Assembly: GCA_023453335.1 (NCBI GenBank)
Contig: JAEXTU010000083.1
Span: forward strand, 1 to 13,238
DNA: 13,238 nucleotides
Reading direction: 5' to 3'
Source of the DNA: Pseudomonadota bacterium
GTDB lineage: Bacteria; Desulfobacterota; Desulfovibrionia; Desulfovibrionales; Desulfovibrionaceae
The notes under the pieces are model-generated. The model worked only from the letters and a program-made list of their open reading frames with translations. It had not been told where the DNA came from and did not search any database. The translations under genes and the position numbers were made by a program. Of this stretch, positions 11,531 to 13,238 are shown piece after piece (positions within the stretch are counted from its first letter, which is position 1; each line of letters starts with the position of its first letter).

Positions 11531-13216
11531 CTAGGCCCGGGTCAGCCGGCGGTACTTGACCCGGTGCGGGGTGTCCGCGTCCTTGCCCAGCCGCTTCTTG
11601 CGGTCCTCTTCGTAGTCGGAATAGTTGCCCTCGAACCACACCGCCTTGGAGTCGCCCTCGAAGGCCAGCATGTGGGTGGCGATGCGGTCCAGGAACCAGC
11701 GGTCGTGGCTGATGACCAGGGCGCAGCCCGCGAAGTTGAGGAGCCCCTCCTCCAGGGCGCGCATGGTGTTCACATCGAGATCGTTGGTGGGCTCGTCCAG
11801 GAGCAGCACGTTGCCGCCGTCCTTGAGCAGGCGGGCCAGGTGCACCCGGTTGCGCTCGCCGCCCGAGAGCATGGAGCACTTCTTCTGCTGCTCGGGGCCG
11901 GTCAGGTTGAACCGGGCCACGTAGGCGCGGGAGTTCACCTCCTTGCCGCCCAGGAGCATGGTGTCCCGGCCCTCGGTGATGACCTCGAACACGGTCTTGT
12001 CGTCGGTGAGCGCGTCGCGGTGCTGGTCCACGTGGGAGAGCTTGACGGTCTCGCCCACCACCACCTGGCCGGCGTCGGGCGACTCCTGGCCGGTGATCAT
12101 CCGGAACAGGGTGGTCTTGCCCGCGCCGTTGCCGCCGATGATGCCCACGATGGCGCCGGCCGGGATGATGGCGGTGAGATTGTCGATGAGCAGGTTGTCG
12201 CCGTAGCCCTTGGACACCCCGGAGAGCTCGATGACCTGCTTGCCCAGGCGCGGCCCGGGCGGGATGTTGAGCTCCAGGTCGCGGGCCAGGCGCTCGCCCT
12301 CGGAGCCGAGCAACTGCTCGTAGCGGGTGATGCGGGCCTTGCTCTTGGCGTGGCGGCCCTTGGGCGCGGTGCGGATCCACTCCAGCTCGCGCTCCAGGGA
12401 CTTCTGGCGCTGGCTCTCGCCCTTCTCCTCGTTGGCCAGCCGGGCCTTCTTCTGCTCCAGCCAGGAGGTGTAGTTGCCCTTCCAGGGAATGCCCCGGCCG
12501 CGGTCCAGCTCCAGGATCCAGCCGGCCACGTTGTCCAGGAAATAGCGGTCGTGGGTCACGGCGATGACCGTGCCGGGGTAGCGGGCCAGGTGCTGCTCCA
12601 GCCAGGCCACGCTCTCGGCGTCCAGGTGGTTGGTGGGCGCGTCCAGGAGCAGGATGTCCGGGTTCTTGAGGAGCAGCCGGCACAGGGCCACGCGGCGGCG
12701 CTCGCCGCCGGAGATGACCGCCACCGGGGTGTCCGCGGGCGGGCAGCGCAGGGCGTCCATGGCCTGCTCCAGGCGGGAGTCCAGGTCCCATGCCCCGGCC
12801 GCGTCCAGCTTGTCCTGCACCGCGGCCTGCTGGTCCAGGAGCTTCTGCATGGCGTCGTCGTCCATGGGCTCGGCGAACTTGGCGTTGATGGCCTCGAACT
12901 CGGCCAGCAGGTCCACGGTCTCCTGCACGCCCTCGCGCACCACCTCCAAAACCGTCTTGTCCACGCCCACCAGGGGCTCCTGCTCCAGGAAGCCGATGGT
13001 GAAGCCCGGCGACACGTCGGTCTTGCCGTCGAAATTCTGGTCCACCCCGGCCAGGATGCGCAGCAGCGAGCTCTTGCCCGAGCCGTTCAGGCCGATGACC
13101 CCGATCTTGGCCCCGTAGAAATAGGACAGGGAGATGTCCTTCAGCACCGGCTTCTGGTCGTAGAACTTGGAAACCCGGTACATGGAGTAGATGATCTTGT
13201 CTGGTTCGTTGCTCAT
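11531..13216 (-). CDS. ettA: Energy-dependent translational throttle protein EttA (ABC-F ATPase)
   Basis: A 561-residue ABC-F protein with two ATPase domains, which binds the ribosomal E site and tunes the first elongation steps to energy state. ABC1: Walker A GLNGSGKSS (42-50), signature SGGERRR (169-175), Walker B LLLDAPTNHLD, H-switch H222. The EttA arm (about 95-145) and the P-site tRNA interaction linker (about 275-303, LEWIRTAPKGRHAKSKAR) follow EttA closely. ABC2: Walker A GGNGAGKTT (361-369), signature LSGGERNR (450-457), Walker B with E475, H504. Position 193, the catalytic Glu of ABC1 (E188 in E. coli), is Ala, while E475 (E470 in E. coli) is kept. The length is normal. The ribosome site is weak, and any promoter lies beyond the window edge. 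The gene is followed by a strong terminator. Confidence 0.95.
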   Translation of the reverse strand: MSNEPDKIIYSMYRVSKFYDQKPVLKDISLSYFYGAKIGVIGLNGSGKSSLLRILAGVDQNFDGKTDVSPGFTIGFLEQEPLVGVDKTVLEVVREGVQETVDLLAEFEAINAKFAEPMDDDAMQKLLDQQAAVQDKLDAAGAWDLDSRLEQAMDALRCPPADTPVAVISGGERRRVALCRLLLKNPDILLLDAPTNHLDAESVAWLEQHLARYPGTVIAVTHDRYFLDNVAGWILELDRGRGIPWKGNYTSWLEQKKARLANEEKGESQRQKSLERELEWIRTAPKGRHAKSKARITRYEQLLGSEGERLARDLELNIPPGPRLGKQVIELSGVSKGYGDNLLIDNLTAIIPAGAIVGIIGGNGAGKTTLFRMITGQESPDAGQVVVGETVKLSHVDQHRDALTDDKTVFEVITEGRDTMLLGGKEVNSRAYVARFNLTGPEQQKKCSMLSGGERNRVHLARLLKDGGNVLLLDEPTNDLDVNTMRALEEGLLNFAGCALVISHDRWFLDRIATHMLAFEGDSKAVWFEGNYSDYEEDRKKRLGKDADTPHRVKYRRLTRA

Positions 13217-13238
13217 GCGCTCGCGCCCTGTCTGGGGT

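Overview
This window is very GC-rich bacterial DNA, densely packed with genes. The gene content suggests a sulfate-reducing deltaproteobacterium of the Desulfovibrio type. The clues are an Hdr/Hmc-type Fe-S protein next to a hydrogenase maturation protease, a selenocysteine tRNA, paired YeeE/YedE sulfur transporters, a hemerythrin, and futalosine-pathway menaquinone synthesis. The taxonomic call is inference from these genes, not from a marker comparison.

Layout. A plus-strand amidohydrolase (80-892) converges on a three-gene minus-strand operon (3268 to 1005): an HdrD-like Fe-S protein, a hydrogenase maturation protease and a degenerate IscU/NifU-like protein. Two oppositely oriented copies of a palindromic repeat lie between the converging ends. 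Next on the minus strand come a hemerythrin-like protein (3335-3880), selC (tRNA-Sec, 4055-4148) with its own promoter and terminator, and two half-size YeeE/YedE proteins (4268-5313). After these come a glycerophosphodiester phosphodiesterase and mqnC, which overlap by 4 bp (5421-7210).

Divergent from mqnC is a tightly packed plus-strand operon (7275-9305): a CoA-binding protein, a YkgJ-type cysteine-cluster protein, a J-domain protein and a 102-residue unknown. Its stop codon is shared with a convergent minus-strand pair of paralogues (9302-11460). Each paralogue has a GAF-like region and a histidine-kinase-like dimerisation helix pair, but no ATPase domain. ettA (11531-13216) lies upstream of that pair, with a strong intrinsic terminator in between.

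The least ordinary items are: (i) the tandem GAF plus DHp-like proteins with no kinase ATPase domain, which share a 73-bp stretch of perfect DNA identity; (ii) a matching G/C-tract element abutting the -35 box of both the yeeE pair and the hemerythrin gene, resembling CsoR/CstR-family operators; (iii) an EttA whose first ATPase site has Ala in place of the catalytic Glu; (iv) an IscU-like protein lacking two of the three cluster-ligand cysteines, in an operon with a hydrogenase protease and an HdrD-like protein. No insertion sequence, integrase, CRISPR array or rRNA was seen. No stretch over 300 bases lacks a gene.
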